From positions 15,962 to 79,961 of the forward strand of contig JBNJEU010000003.1 in assembly GCA_051746205.1 (NCBI GenBank): DNA of 64,000 nt, in the 5' to 3' direction. The notes under the pieces are model-generated. The model saw nothing but the letters and a program-made list of their open reading frames with translations. It had not been told where the DNA came from and did no database searches. A program made the translations under genes and the position numbers. Positions 17,022 to 27,412 of this stretch are shown one piece after another; positions within the stretch are counted from its first letter, which is position 1; every line of letters starts with the position of its first letter. This DNA is from Thiohalospira sp051746205. Lineage in GTDB: Bacteria > Pseudomonadota > Gammaproteobacteria > Thiohalospirales > Thiohalospiraceae.

Positions 17022-18223
17022 GCGTCGATCCGCGCATCGTTCACAAGGGCTATCGCCCCACGGGTGGTGAACAGGCGCGCCGCGGGGCACGGGCCGACGA
17101 GGTGGCGCGCTTCGACCCCGTGCTGCTGGGTAGCGTGGTGGCACTTCTGGTGATCGGTCTGGTGATGGTGGGCTCCGCCTCCATCAATATGGCCGATCGC
17201 GATACCGGGTTCCCGTTCCACTACCTGGTGCGTCAGGGGCTGTTCATCGGGCTCGGGATCAGCGTGGCGTGGCTGGCGCTGAGCACGCCACTGGAGCACT
17301 GGCAGCGCATGGCCGCGCCGTTGCTCATTGGCGGCTATGTACTTCTGGTGCTGGTATTGCCGCTCGGGCGCGAGGTCAATGGTGCGACCCGCTGGCTGCC
17401 GCTGGGACCGTTCAATCTGCAGGTCGCCGAGGTCTTCAAGGTCGGTCTCTTTCTGTTCATGGCGGACTTCCTGTCCCGGCGTCGGCACGAGGTTCAGACG
17501 ACGGTACACGGCTTCCTGAAGCCGCTGCTGCTGCTCGCGGTAGCGGGTCTGCTGTTGTTGATGCAACCCGATTTCGGTACCACCGTGGTTCTGGCCGCCA
17601 CTGTCTTCGGCGTACTCTTTCTGGCCGGCGTGCGGCTGTGGTTGTTCGCCGCCCTCAGTCTCGGGGTAGCGGCCATCGCGGCGCTGCTGGTGGTGGTGGC
17701 CCCGTACCGCATGCAGCGGTTGACCGCCTTCCTGAACCCGTGGGCCGATCCCTATGACAGCGGTTTCCAGCTCACCCAGGCGCTGATCGCCTTCGGTCGT
17801 GGAGAGTGGGTCGGTGTGGGTCTCGGCTCCTCGATCCAGAAGCTGTTCTATCTGCCGGAAGCGCACACCGATTTTGTCTTTGCCGTGATTGGCGAGGAAC
17901 TGGGCCTGCTCGGGAGCGTGGTGGTCGTCGGCCTGTTTGCGCTGGTGGTGGCGCGTGGGCTGCTCATCGCCCGCACGGCGCATGTGGCCGAACGCTTCTT
18001 TGCCGCCTACCTGGCCTATGCCGTGACTCTCGGGTTCGCCCTGCAGAGCTTCGTGAATCTGGGCGTCAACATGGGAGTGCTGCCGACCAAGGGGCTGACG
18101 CTGCCCCTGATCAGCTACGGTGGCAGCTCCATGATCATTACCTGTCTGCTGCTGGCCCTGCTGCTGCGAGTGGACCACGAGAACCGGTTCTCGCAGCGTC
18201 ACTGGCTGGGGAGGAAACCATGA
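17018..18223 (+). CDS. ftsW: Septal peptidoglycan glycosyltransferase FtsW
   Basis: SEDS-family membrane polymerase that works with FtsI at the septum. Ten predicted transmembrane segments follow a cytoplasmic N terminus of about 35 residues. Family motifs include LMQPDFGTTVV, the NPWADPYDSGFQLTQALIAFGRGEWVGVGLG loop with the essential Asp region, EAHTDFVFAVIGEELGLLG, and GVLPTKGLTLPLISYGGSS near the end. 401 residues from the ATG at 17018, which overlaps the murD stop and follows GGAGGAGA. Confidence 0.96.
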   Translation: MSVDPRIVHKGYRPTGGEQARRGARADEVARFDPVLLGSVVALLVIGLVMVGSASINMADRDTGFPFHYLVRQGLFIGLGISVAWLALSTPLEHWQRMAAPLLIGGYVLLVLVLPLGREVNGATRWLPLGPFNLQVAEVFKVGLFLFMADFLSRRRHEVQTTVHGFLKPLLLLAVAGLLLLMQPDFGTTVVLAATVFGVLFLAGVRLWLFAALSLGVAAIAALLVVVAPYRMQRLTAFLNPWADPYDSGFQLTQALIAFGRGEWVGVGLGSSIQKLFYLPEAHTDFVFAVIGEELGLLGSVVVVGLFALVVARGLLIARTAHVAERFFAAYLAYAVTLGFALQSFVNLGVNMGVLPTKGLTLPLISYGGSSMIITCLLLALLLRVDHENRFSQRHWLGRKP

Positions 18224-19311
18224 GCTGCGTGATGATCTCCGCCGGCGGCACAGGGGGGCATGTCTTCCCGGCTCTGGCCGTGGCCGACGAGCTGCGCCGG
18301 CGCGGCCACACGGTGGTCTGGCTCGGCAGCCACAATGGCCCGGAGGCACGCTGGGTGCGCGATGCCGGGGTCGAATTCCACGGCCTCTCGGTCTCCGCGC
18401 TGCGCGGCAAGGGGCCCCTGCGCCTGCTCTTCGCGCCGTTGCAGTTGCTCCGGGCAGTGGCCGGGGCCATGGCGATCCTCTGGCGGCAGCAGCCGGATGT
18501 GGTGCTGGGGCTCGGCGGTTTTGTCGCCGGGCCGGCGGGGCTGGCTTCGCGCCTGCTGCGCCGGCCGCTGGTGATCCACGAGCAGAATGCCTGCGCCGGT
18601 CTGACCAATCGGGCCCTGGCACGGATCGGCGCGGAACGGGTCCTGTCCGGCTTCCCCGGGGCCTTCGCTCCGGGGGTCAATGCCGAGGTGGTGGGCAACC
18701 CGGTGCGGCGTGCCATCGCCGAACTGCCTCCGCCGGCGGAGCGATTCGCCGGCCGTGAGGGGCCACTGCGGATCCTGGTGCTCGGCGGCAGCCAGGGCGC
18801 GCTGGCCCTGAATCAGTGGATCCCGCGCGCCCTGGCGCGGCTGGCAGACGACAATCCGGTGATCCGGCATCAGGCCGGAGAGCGGGCCCTGACCATCGCC
18901 CGCGATGCGTATGCCGAAAGCGGTCTGGACGATGTGGCGGTGGAACCCTTCATCGACGACATGGCGGCGGCGTATGGCTGGGCGGACCTGGTGATCTGTC
19001 GCGCCGGTGCGCTGACCGTGAGCGAGGTGGCCGCGGCCGGGGTCGGTGCCCTGTTGATCCCGTTCCCGGCGGCGGTGGACGATCACCAGACTCGTAACGC
19101 CGCCTATCTGAGCGAACACGGAGCGGGACGCCTCTGGCCCCAGCACGAGCTGGAGGAGGAGGCGCTGGCGGAATACATCGCCGGCTGGATGACCGATGCC
19201 CGCAAGGGGCGCAGGGGTCTGCTGGCCATGGCCGAGGCGGCGCGCAGGCGCGCGCCGGAGGCCGCCGATGTGCGCGTGGCGGAACACTGTCTGGAGGTGG
19301 CTCGTGGCTGA
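18220..19311 (+). CDS. murG: Lipid II synthase MurG (N-acetylglucosaminyltransferase)
   Basis: Membrane-associated GT-B enzyme adding GlcNAc to lipid I. GGTGGHVFPALAVADEL is the first G-loop, VHEQNACAGLTNR follows, and GNPVRRAIAELP leads into ILVLGGSQGALALNQWIP. The UDP-sugar-binding region reads ICRAGALTVSEVAAAG and IPFPAAVDDHQTRNA. 363 residues. The ATG at 18220 forms ATGA with ftsW and follows GAGGAAA. The frame is open further upstream inside ftsW, which is not used. Confidence 0.96.
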   Translation: MSCVMISAGGTGGHVFPALAVADELRRRGHTVVWLGSHNGPEARWVRDAGVEFHGLSVSALRGKGPLRLLFAPLQLLRAVAGAMAILWRQQPDVVLGLGGFVAGPAGLASRLLRRPLVIHEQNACAGLTNRALARIGAERVLSGFPGAFAPGVNAEVVGNPVRRAIAELPPPAERFAGREGPLRILVLGGSQGALALNQWIPRALARLADDNPVIRHQAGERALTIARDAYAESGLDDVAVEPFIDDMAAAYGWADLVICRAGALTVSEVAAAGVGALLIPFPAAVDDHQTRNAAYLSEHGAGRLWPQHELEEEALAEYIAGWMTDARKGRRGLLAMAEAARRRAPEAADVRVAEHCLEVARG

Positions 19312-20749
19312 ATTCTCGCGCGACAACGGCAACGTGCCCGCCATGCGGCGGATCCGGCGCATCCATTTCGTCGGAATCGGCGGTGTCGGGATGAGCGGCA
19401 TCGCCGAGGTGCTGTTGAACCTGGGGTACGCTGTGAGTGGTTCCGACCGCACCGAGAATGCCGCAACCCGGCGGCTGCGGGAACTCGGTGCCACGGTGGA
19501 GCGGGGCCATGATCCGGCGCGGGTGTGCGAGTGTGATGTGGTGGTGATCTCCTCGGCGATTACCGAAGACAACCCGGAATGGGTGGCCGCGCGTGAGGCG
19601 CGGATCCCGGTGATCCCGCGCGCCGAGATGCTCGCCGAGCTGATGCGCTTCCGCTACGGCATCGCCGTGGCCGGAACCCACGGCAAGACCACCACCACCA
19701 GCCTGGTGGCCAGCCTGCTGGCCGAGGGGGGGCTGGACCCGACCTTCGTCATCGGTGGGCGCCTGAACAGTGCCGGTGGCCACGCCCGCCTCGGCGACGG
19801 TCCCTATCTGGTCGCCGAGGCGGACGAGAGCGACGCCTCGTTCCTCCACCTCAAGCCGGTTCTGGCGGTGGTCACCAATGTCGACGCCGACCACCTGGGG
19901 ACCTACGGCGGTGATTTCGAACAACTGCGCCAGACCTTTCTGGCCTTCCTGGGCCATCTGCCCTTCTACGGCCTGGCGATCCTCTGTCTGGACGACCCGG
20001 TGATCCGCGAGCTGTTGCCGGAGGTGGCGAAGCCGGTGCTCACCTACGGTTTCTGCGCCGATGCCGATATCCGTGCGGAAAAGGTGGTGGCCGAGGGTCT
20101 GGTCACGACCTTCGAACTGGTCTTGCCGGGGGATGAACGCCACCCTGTGCGGCTCAACCTCCCGGGACGCCACAATGTCGAGAATGCGCTGGCGGCGGTG
20201 GCCGTGGCGCGCGAACTGGGAGTCTCACCGGAGTCCATCGCCGGGGGACTTGAGAACTTCGCCGGGATCGGGCGCCGCTTCCAGGTCCACGGTGCCGTAC
20301 AGGCGCCTGCCGGTGAGGTGACCCTGGTGGACGATTACGGCCACCATCCGCGCGAGATCGCCGCGGTACTGGAGGCAACAGCGGCCGCGTGGCCGGGGCG
20401 GCGGCGGGTGGTGGTCTTCCAGCCGCACCGCTACACCCGCACCCGCGACCTGCTGGACGATTTCGCCCAGGTACTGGCCACCGCCGAGGTGGTCCTGGTG
20501 ATGGAGGTCTTCGCCGCCGGCGAGGAACCGTTGCCGGCGGCGGACGGCCGCAGTCTGGTGCGTGCCATCCGGTTGCGCGGCGGAGCGGAGCCGGTCTTCG
20601 CCGCCGACGAGGCCCAGGTGATCGAGGTCCTGCGCCGGTTGCTGACGGCCGGGGATGTCCTGGTGACGCTGGGCGCCGGCAGCATCGGTGCCCTGTCGGC
20701 GCAGCTGCCGGCGGCGCTGGAGGAAGACGCGACGAGGGAGGCGCCATGA
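19304..20749 (+). CDS. murC: UDP-N-acetylmuramate:L-alanine ligase
   Basis: First amino-acid-adding ligase of the stem peptide. HFVGIGGVGMSGIAEVLLNLGYAVSGSD is the Rossmann-like N terminus, VAGTHGKTTTTSLVASLL the ATP loop, and LVAEADESDASFLHLKP and VTNVDADHLGTYGGDF follow. The C-terminal domain has DDYGHHPREIAAVLEA and FQPHRYTRTRDL. 481 residues from a GTG at 19304, which is eight bases after GGAGG and overlaps murG by eight bases. Further possible starts (GTG 19334, ATG 19343) lie closer to the conserved region. Confidence 0.94.
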   Translation: MAEFSRDNGNVPAMRRIRRIHFVGIGGVGMSGIAEVLLNLGYAVSGSDRTENAATRRLRELGATVERGHDPARVCECDVVVISSAITEDNPEWVAAREARIPVIPRAEMLAELMRFRYGIAVAGTHGKTTTTSLVASLLAEGGLDPTFVIGGRLNSAGGHARLGDGPYLVAEADESDASFLHLKPVLAVVTNVDADHLGTYGGDFEQLRQTFLAFLGHLPFYGLAILCLDDPVIRELLPEVAKPVLTYGFCADADIRAEKVVAEGLVTTFELVLPGDERHPVRLNLPGRHNVENALAAVAVARELGVSPESIAGGLENFAGIGRRFQVHGAVQAPAGEVTLVDDYGHHPREIAAVLEATAAAWPGRRRVVVFQPHRYTRTRDLLDDFAQVLATAEVVLVMEVFAAGEEPLPAADGRSLVRAIRLRGGAEPVFAADEAQVIEVLRRLLTAGDVLVTLGAGSIGALSAQLPAALEEDATREAP

Positions 20750-21648
20750 TGGCTGCCGAACAGAAGGCACCGCCGTGGCGCGGCGAACTGCGCCTGGACG
20801 AGCCCATGGCCCGCCATACCAGCTGGCGCGTGGGCGGTCCGGCGGCGCGCTTCTTCGAGCCGGCTGACAGCTCCGATCTGGTCGACTTCCTGGCGGCGCT
20901 GGAACCGACGGAGCCGCTCTTCTGGGTCGGGCTCGGCTCCAATCTGCTGGTTCGTGACGGGGGCCTGCGCGGCACGGTGATCCATACCACCAATCGGCTG
21001 GCGGCGCTGGAGGTCCCGGGCGAAGGGGGGCTCCGGGCAGAGGTCGGGGTGCCGTGCGCCAAGGTGGCGCGGGCGGCGGCGCGCGCGGGTCTTGCCGGGG
21101 CCGGGTTCCTGGCCGGGATCCCGGGCACCCTGGGCGGCGCCCTGGCGATGAACGCCGGCGCCTTCGGCGGCGAGACCTGGGAGCTGGTCGAGGCCGTCGA
21201 GACCGTGGACCGTCACGGCGTTGTCCGTCGGCGGACACCGGCGGACTATCGGATCGGTTATCGGGCGGTCGAGGGGCCGGAAGGGGAATGGTTCCTGGCC
21301 GCGTTCCTGCGCCTGCTCCCCGATGCCGACGGCGAGGCGAACGCGGCCATTCGGGAGCTGCTGGCGCGACGCAATGCCAGTCAGCCCACGACGCAGCCCA
21401 CCGCCGGTTCGACCTTTCGCAATCCGGAGGGGGACTACGCCGCTCGCCTGCTGGAGGATGTCGGCATGAAAGGACACTGCGTCGGCGGGGCATGCGTGTC
21501 GGATCGGCACGCGAATTTCATCGTCAATACCGGGACCGCGACCGCCGCCGATATCGAGGGACTGATGGCAGAGATGGCCGATGCTGTCCTCGCGCGCCAC
21601 GGTGTGCGACTGGAACCGGAAGTCCGTATCGTGGGGGAAGCGACATGA
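20746..21648 (+). CDS. murB: UDP-N-acetylenolpyruvoylglucosamine reductase
   Basis: FAD- and NADPH-dependent reductase completing UDP-MurNAc. HTSWRVGGPA and FWVGLGSNLLVRDGGLRG belong to the FAD domain, followed by AGIPGTLGGALAMNAGAFGGE. The substrate domain has the catalytic region QPTAGSTFRNPEGDYAARLLE and ends RLEPEVRIVGE. With 300 residues and no Tyr-loop insertion it is the short type II form, unlike the longer type I enzyme of E. coli. The ATG at 20746 overlaps murC (ATGA); a second ATG follows at 20749. Confidence 0.95.
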   Translation: MMAAEQKAPPWRGELRLDEPMARHTSWRVGGPAARFFEPADSSDLVDFLAALEPTEPLFWVGLGSNLLVRDGGLRGTVIHTTNRLAALEVPGEGGLRAEVGVPCAKVARAAARAGLAGAGFLAGIPGTLGGALAMNAGAFGGETWELVEAVETVDRHGVVRRRTPADYRIGYRAVEGPEGEWFLAAFLRLLPDADGEANAAIRELLARRNASQPTTQPTAGSTFRNPEGDYAARLLEDVGMKGHCVGGACVSDRHANFIVNTGTATAADIEGLMAEMADAVLARHGVRLEPEVRIVGEAT

Positions 21649-22559
21649 GCATCGGGGTTCTCATGGGCGGTTGGTCCGCGGAGCGTTCCATTTCGTTGAA
21701 GAGCGGCCATGCCGTACTGGCGGGATTGCAGCGCGGCGGCATCGACGCCATCGGGGTCGATCTCGATGGTACCGACGTGGCCGACCGGCTCATCGGGGTC
21801 GAGCGCGCCTTCGTCGTCCTGCACGGACGGGGTGGCGAGGACGGCGTGATCCAGGGGTGTCTGGAGGCCATGGGGATCCCGTACACCGGAACCGGCGTAC
21901 TCGGCTCGGCACTGGCCATGGACAAGCTGCGGAGCAAGCAGCTGTGGCGCGGCATCGGTCTGCCGACCCCGGACTGGGTGGTGCTCGACGCCGACAGTGA
22001 CCCGGCGGCGGTGGTCGAGCGACTCGGCTTGCCGCTGATCGTCAAGCCGGCGCGCGAGGGCTCCAGCATCGGCATGACGCGCGTCGATTCGGAGGCGGAA
22101 CTGATGCCCGCCTGGCGCGAGGCGGCGCGCTACGACCGCGATGTCCTCGCCGAGCGCTGGGTCAACGGCACCGAGTACACCATCGCGGTACTCGACGACC
22201 GACCGCTGCCGGCGATCCGTCTGGAAACACCGCGCGGTTTCTATGACTTCGAGGCGAAGTACGCGGCCGACAACACGCGCTACCACTGTCCGGCGGGGCT
22301 CGATGTCGCCGAGGAAACGGCCATGGGCGAACTGGCGGTGGCGGCCTTTCGCGGTCTGGACGGCCTGGGCTGGGGCCGGGTGGATGTCCTCCGCGATGGC
22401 GACGGTGGGCACTGGCTGCTGGAGATGAACAGCGTTCCGGGGATGACCGATCACAGTCTGGTGCCGATGGCCGCGGCAGCGGAAGGCATGGATTTCGATG
22501 CGCTGGTGCGCCATATCCTCGAGGCCAGCCGGGCATACCGGCCGGGGGGTGCGGCATGA
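21645..22559 (+). CDS. ddl: D-alanine:D-alanine ligase
   Basis: ATP-grasp ligase providing the D-Ala-D-Ala used by MurF. Typical parts: VLMGGWSAERSISLKSGHAV, VLHGRGGEDGVIQGCLEAMGIPYTGTG, LPLIVKPAREGSSIGMTRV (ATP-grasp) and LGWGRVDVLRDGDGGHWLLEMNSVPGMTDHS (metal-binding Asp, Glu and Asn). 304 residues, the DdlB class found inside dcw clusters. ATGA overlaps at both ends link it to murB and ftsQ. Confidence 0.95.
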   Translation: MSIGVLMGGWSAERSISLKSGHAVLAGLQRGGIDAIGVDLDGTDVADRLIGVERAFVVLHGRGGEDGVIQGCLEAMGIPYTGTGVLGSALAMDKLRSKQLWRGIGLPTPDWVVLDADSDPAAVVERLGLPLIVKPAREGSSIGMTRVDSEAELMPAWREAARYDRDVLAERWVNGTEYTIAVLDDRPLPAIRLETPRGFYDFEAKYAADNTRYHCPAGLDVAEETAMGELAVAAFRGLDGLGWGRVDVLRDGDGGHWLLEMNSVPGMTDHSLVPMAAAAEGMDFDALVRHILEASRAYRPGGAA

Positions 22560-23356
22560 AGGATCTCGCCGGACTGCGCACCGAGAAACGGCCGCAGCGC
22601 GAACGTCGTCAGAACCTGCCGCGCTGGTCGGAGGTGGTGGACCTGCGGCTGGTGGGGGCCTTCCTGAGCGGACTGCTGCTGGTGGCGGTCATGGTCTGGC
22701 TGCTCGACTGGCTGCGCGATCCGCAGACCCTCACCATCGAGGTGGTGGAAATGGAGGGCGAGTTCCGCGAGGTGCGTGGCCGCGACATCCGCCGGGTCAT
22801 GGTTCAGCGGGGACCGATGGGATTCTTCTCGGTGGACATGGCCGGCATGCAGCGAGCGGTGGAAGAGTTGCCCTGGGTGGCCAGCGCTTCGGTGCGTCGG
22901 ATCTGGCCGGATCGCCTGGGCGTTTCAGTGGATGAGCACGAGCCGCTGGCGCGCTGGGGGGAGGACGGCGTGGTCAGTCCCGAGGGGGTCCTGTTCCGTC
23001 CGGACGAGGCCACTCTGCCCGAAGAGGTTCCGCACTTCCACGGACCGGATGAACTGGCCCCCGAACTGGTGGAACGATATGGCACCATGAGCCGGATCGT
23101 CGCCGCGCTGGATCGCGAGATCGCCTCGATCAGAGTGGACGAGCGGCGCTCCTGGCAGCTGACTCTGGACAATGGCATCGAGGTGGTCCTGGGCCGTGAC
23201 CGGGGCCGCGAGCGACTGGAACGGCTGGTGGCGAACTGGAACCACCGGCTGGCCCCCCACGAGGAGGCCATCCAACAGATCGATCTGCGATACACCAACG
23301 GTTTCGCGGTACGCTGGCGAGAGGACGGGCGTCCGGAACAACTGGACGTGGGCTGA
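22556..23356 (+). CDS. ftsQ: Cell division protein FtsQ
   Basis: Bitopic divisome protein linking early and late assembly through FtsB and FtsL. A basic cytoplasmic region (about residues 1-34, RTEKRPQRERRQNLPR) and one transmembrane helix (about 37-57) precede the POTRA domain (VEMEGEFREVRGRDIRRVMVQRGPMGFFSVDM) and the beta domain (ELPWVASASVRRIWPDRLGVSVDEHEPLARWGEDGVVSPEGVLF). 266 residues. It starts in the ddl stop (ATGA) and is followed by ftsA after 15 bases. Confidence 0.94.
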   Translation: MKDLAGLRTEKRPQRERRQNLPRWSEVVDLRLVGAFLSGLLLVAVMVWLLDWLRDPQTLTIEVVEMEGEFREVRGRDIRRVMVQRGPMGFFSVDMAGMQRAVEELPWVASASVRRIWPDRLGVSVDEHEPLARWGEDGVVSPEGVLFRPDEATLPEEVPHFHGPDELAPELVERYGTMSRIVAALDREIASIRVDERRSWQLTLDNGIEVVLGRDRGRERLERLVANWNHRLAPHEEAIQQIDLRYTNGFAVRWREDGRPEQLDVG

Positions 23357-23371
23357 GAACGGGAGAGCGGA

Positions 23372-24613
23372 ATGTCGAAGCGTTCGGAAAAGAATCTGAT
23401 AGTCGGACTCGATATCGGGACCTCCAAGGTGGTCGCCATTGTCGGGGAGGTAAACCCCGAGGGTACGGTGGAGGTCATCGGGATCGGTTCCCATCCCTCC
23501 CGGGGTCTGAAGAAGGGCGTGGTCGTCAACATCGAGTCCACGGTCCAGTCGATCCAGCGTGCCGTGGAGGAGGCCGAACTCATGGCCGGCTGCCAGATTC
23601 ACAGCGTCTACGCGGGGATCGCCGGCAGCCACATCCAGAGCATCAACTCCCACGGCATCGTGGCCATCCGCGACAAGGAGGTCCTGCACAGCGACGTGGA
23701 ACGGGTCATCGACGCCGCCCGCGCGGTGGCGATCCCGGCGGACCAGCAGATCCTCCACGTCCTGCCGCAGGAGTTCATCATCGATACCCAGGAGGGGATC
23801 AAGGAGCCGGTGGGGATGTCCGGGGTGCGGCTGGAGGCCAAGGTCCACCTGGTGGCGGGCGCCGTCTCGGCCGCCCAGAACATCGTCAAGTGCGTGCGCC
23901 GCTGTGGCCTGGAGTCGGAGGACATCGTCCTTGAACAGCTCGCCTCCAGCCAGTCCATCCTCACCGAGGACGAGAAGGAGCTGGGGGTCTGTCTGGTGGA
24001 CATCGGCGGCGGCACCACCGACATGGCGATCTTCACCGAAGGCTCCATTCGCCACACGGCGGTGATCCCCATCGCCGGAGACCAGGTGACCAACGACATC
24101 GCCGTGGCGCTGCGCACGCCGACTCAGCACGCCGAGGAGATCAAGGTGAAGTACGCCTGCGCCCTGCAACAGCTGGCGACCTCGGACGAGACCATCGAGG
24201 TTCCGAGCGTCGGCGACCGACCGCCGCGACGGCTGGCGCGCCAGACTCTGGCCGAAGTGGTGGAGCCGCGCTATGAGGAACTCTTCAACCTGGTGCAGGC
24301 GGAACTGCGCCGATCCGGGTTCGAGGACCTCTGTGCCGCCGGCGTGGTCATCACCGGCGGTAGCTCCAAGATGGAGGGTGCAGTGGATCTGGCCGAGGAG
24401 GTCTTTCACATGCCGGTGCGTCTGGGTCTGCCCAAAGGCGTCTCCGGCCTCGTGGATGTGGTGCGCAACCCCATCCATGCCACCGGGGTCGGACTGCTGT
24501 TGTTCGGCCACGAGAATCAGCGCGACGGGGGGGCCGGTCGGCAGAACCGGCCCGGTACGAGCCAGGGTGGAATTCTGGAGAAGATGCGGGGGTGGTTTCA
24601 GGGGCAGTTCTAG
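23372..24613 (+). CDS. ftsA: Cell division protein FtsA, actin-like FtsZ anchor
   Basis: Actin-fold ATPase that tethers FtsZ to the membrane. LIVGLDIGTSKVVAIVGE is the phosphate-1 motif, the SHICS-type 1C domain follows (GCQIHSVYAGIAGSHIQS), VCLVDIGGGTTDMAIF is phosphate-2, and VVITGGSSKMEGAVDLAE the adenosine motif. The C-terminal amphipathic membrane-targeting helix is visible as EKMRGWFQGQF. 413 residues. A GGGAG ribosome site lies nine to thirteen bases before the ATG. Confidence 0.96.
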   Translation: MSKRSEKNLIVGLDIGTSKVVAIVGEVNPEGTVEVIGIGSHPSRGLKKGVVVNIESTVQSIQRAVEEAELMAGCQIHSVYAGIAGSHIQSINSHGIVAIRDKEVLHSDVERVIDAARAVAIPADQQILHVLPQEFIIDTQEGIKEPVGMSGVRLEAKVHLVAGAVSAAQNIVKCVRRCGLESEDIVLEQLASSQSILTEDEKELGVCLVDIGGGTTDMAIFTEGSIRHTAVIPIAGDQVTNDIAVALRTPTQHAEEIKVKYACALQQLATSDETIEVPSVGDRPPRRLARQTLAEVVEPRYEELFNLVQAELRRSGFEDLCAAGVVITGGSSKMEGAVDLAEEVFHMPVRLGLPKGVSGLVDVVRNPIHATGVGLLLFGHENQRDGGAGRQNRPGTSQGGILEKMRGWFQGQF

Positions 24614-24685
24614 ACGGAAGCGGAACGCAGGCAGGCATGGGGCGCGTGGCCCTGTCATACTGAAAGAATACAAGGGGGTTATGAC

Positions 24686-25885
<1,200 letters not shown>

Positions 25886-25896
25886 AACGGCCCGGT

Positions 25897-25926
25897 TTGG
25901 GATGTCCATCCCGGTGGTGTTATTAT
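25897..25926 (+). promoter_or_regulatory. Possible promoter upstream of lpxC
   Basis: TTGGGA (25897-25902) and TATTAT (25921-25926) are 18 bases apart in the 100-base ftsZ-lpxC gap, within an unusually AT-rich patch. A short palindrome, GGGATG-TC-CATCCC (25899-25912), overlaps the -35. The match is moderate and there is no terminator between ftsZ and lpxC. Confidence 0.4.
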
Positions 25927-25985
25927 TACTTGATTATGGAGCGGCGCCGAGCACGGCGTCGTTCGGAACCTGATACGGGACGAAG

Positions 25986-26906
25986 ATGCTCAAGCAGCGC
26001 ACACTGAAGAACCTCATCAAGGCCACCGGCGTCGGTCTGCATACCGGTGAGAAGGTCTACCTGACCCTGCGGCCGGCCCCGGTGAACACCGGTGTGGTCT
26101 TTCACCGGATCGATCTGGACGAGCCGGTGAGCATCCCGGCGCGACCGGAGAGTGTCGGCGACACCACGCTCTCCACCGCCCTGGTGAAGGACGGCGTGCG
26201 CATCTCGACGGTGGAGCATCTCCTCTCGGCGCTGGCGGGGCTCGGGATCGACAATGTCCATGTCGATGTCAGTGCGCCGGAAGTCCCGATCATGGACGGC
26301 AGTGCCGGTCCGTTCGTCTTCCTGATCCAGTCGGCCGGGATCGAGGAGCAGAACGCGGCGAAGCGCTTCATCCGTATCCGCAAGCCGGTGGTGGTGGAGG
26401 AGGAGGGCAAGTGGGCCCGGTTCGACCCCTTTGACGGGTTCAAGGTCGCCTTCTGCATCGACTTCGAGCATCCCGCCATCCGGGGCTGCGGCCAGGAGGC
26501 GGTCATCGACTTCTCCACTACCTCGTTCGTCAAGGAAGTGGCGCGGGCACGGACCTTCGGGTTCATGAACGACATCGAGTATCTCCAGGCCAACAACCTG
26601 GCTCTGGGTGGCAGCATGGACAACGCCATCGTGATGGACGATTTCCGGATCCTGAACGAGGATGGTCTGCGCTACGGCGACGAGTTCGTGAAGCACAAGA
26701 TCCTGGATGCCATCGGCGACCTCTATCTCCTGGGCCACAGCCTCATCGGCGCCTACAGCGGCCACAAGTCCGGCCATGCCCTGAACAACCGCCTGCTGCG
26801 CGCGGTAATGGCGCAGGAAGACGCCTGGGAAGAGGTCACCTTCGAGGATCCGGAGCGGGCGCCCATCGCCTATACTCAGCCCCTGATGGCAACGGTGGAG
26901 GCCTAA
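25986..26906 (+). CDS. lpxC: UDP-3-O-acyl-N-acetylglucosamine deacetylase
   Basis: Zinc deacetylase carrying out the committed step of lipid A synthesis, so the organism makes lipopolysaccharide. MLKQRTLKNLIKATGVGLHTGEKV is the typical start. The first zinc histidine is in STVEHLLSALAGLGIDN, and the others lie in EFVKHKILDAIGDLYLLGH (His and Asp). PIMDGSAGPFVFLIQSAG and SGHALNNRLLRA complete the family pattern. 306 residues. Its stop overlaps the stop of convergent dciA by three bases. Confidence 0.96.
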   Translation: MLKQRTLKNLIKATGVGLHTGEKVYLTLRPAPVNTGVVFHRIDLDEPVSIPARPESVGDTTLSTALVKDGVRISTVEHLLSALAGLGIDNVHVDVSAPEVPIMDGSAGPFVFLIQSAGIEEQNAAKRFIRIRKPVVVEEEGKWARFDPFDGFKVAFCIDFEHPAIRGCGQEAVIDFSTTSFVKEVARARTFGFMNDIEYLQANNLALGGSMDNAIVMDDFRILNEDGLRYGDEFVKHKILDAIGDLYLLGHSLIGAYSGHKSGHALNNRLLRAVMAQEDAWEEVTFEDPERAPIAYTQPLMATVEA

Positions 26907-27328
26907 TCCTCCCGGCGCCGATGGCGAGCGAGGCGGCGCAGGGCGGATGCCAGGCCGGGCTCGGCATCCTCGGCCAGCTGTTCCAGGCTCTGACAGGCAC
27001 CGGGGGGGAGTTCACGCTGCCGGGTGGCGGGAGAAGCCGGGGTGTCCTCCGGGGCGGCCGAGGCGTCGACGCGGATGGTGACCCCGGAGACCCCGAGGGC
27101 CTCGCGGATCGGGGTCTCGAGGTAGCGCAGGCGGACGGCCCAGGCCGAGGCATCCACCAGGAGGCGCGCCTGACCGTCGCGGATGTTGGCCAGACGGCAA
27201 TGGGGGCGCAATGCCTCGGGGAGCACGGCATGCAGGGCCCGTTCGGCGCGGGCGAGGCGTTGAGCGCGCTCCAGAGGACCGTGCTCCGGCTCCACCAGAA
27301 TCGTGCTGAGCGGCTTCATGTGTCGCAT
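26903..27328 (-). CDS. dciA: DUF721/DciA-like protein, probable replicative-helicase loader
   Basis: DciA proteins load or stimulate DnaB in bacteria lacking DnaC. The encoded 141 residues show the DUF721 pattern: a helix-rich N-terminal part (LERAQRLARAERALHAVLPEALRPHCRLANIRDGQARLLVDASAWAVRLRYLETPI, interrupted here only for reading) and a Pro-rich C-terminal region. The position, facing lpxC and upstream of an M23 peptidase and secA, is the classical one in Pseudomonas and relatives. Possible starts are ATG 27328 and ATG 27319; neither has a clear ribosome site. The open frame that continues upstream opposite the peptidase gene is an artefact of GC-rich antisense DNA. Confidence 0.85.
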   Translation of the reverse strand: MRHMKPLSTILVEPEHGPLERAQRLARAERALHAVLPEALRPHCRLANIRDGQARLLVDASAWAVRLRYLETPIREALGVSGVTIRVDASAAPEDTPASPATRQRELPPGACQSLEQLAEDAEPGLASALRRLARHRRRED

Positions 27329-27412
27329 TTTGTGATTGGATTTACAGCGCCATGGCAGTGTGATTGCCGATAATAACAGGTACAGGCGAAGAAAGAGGAA
27401 GGGCAGCGCGAC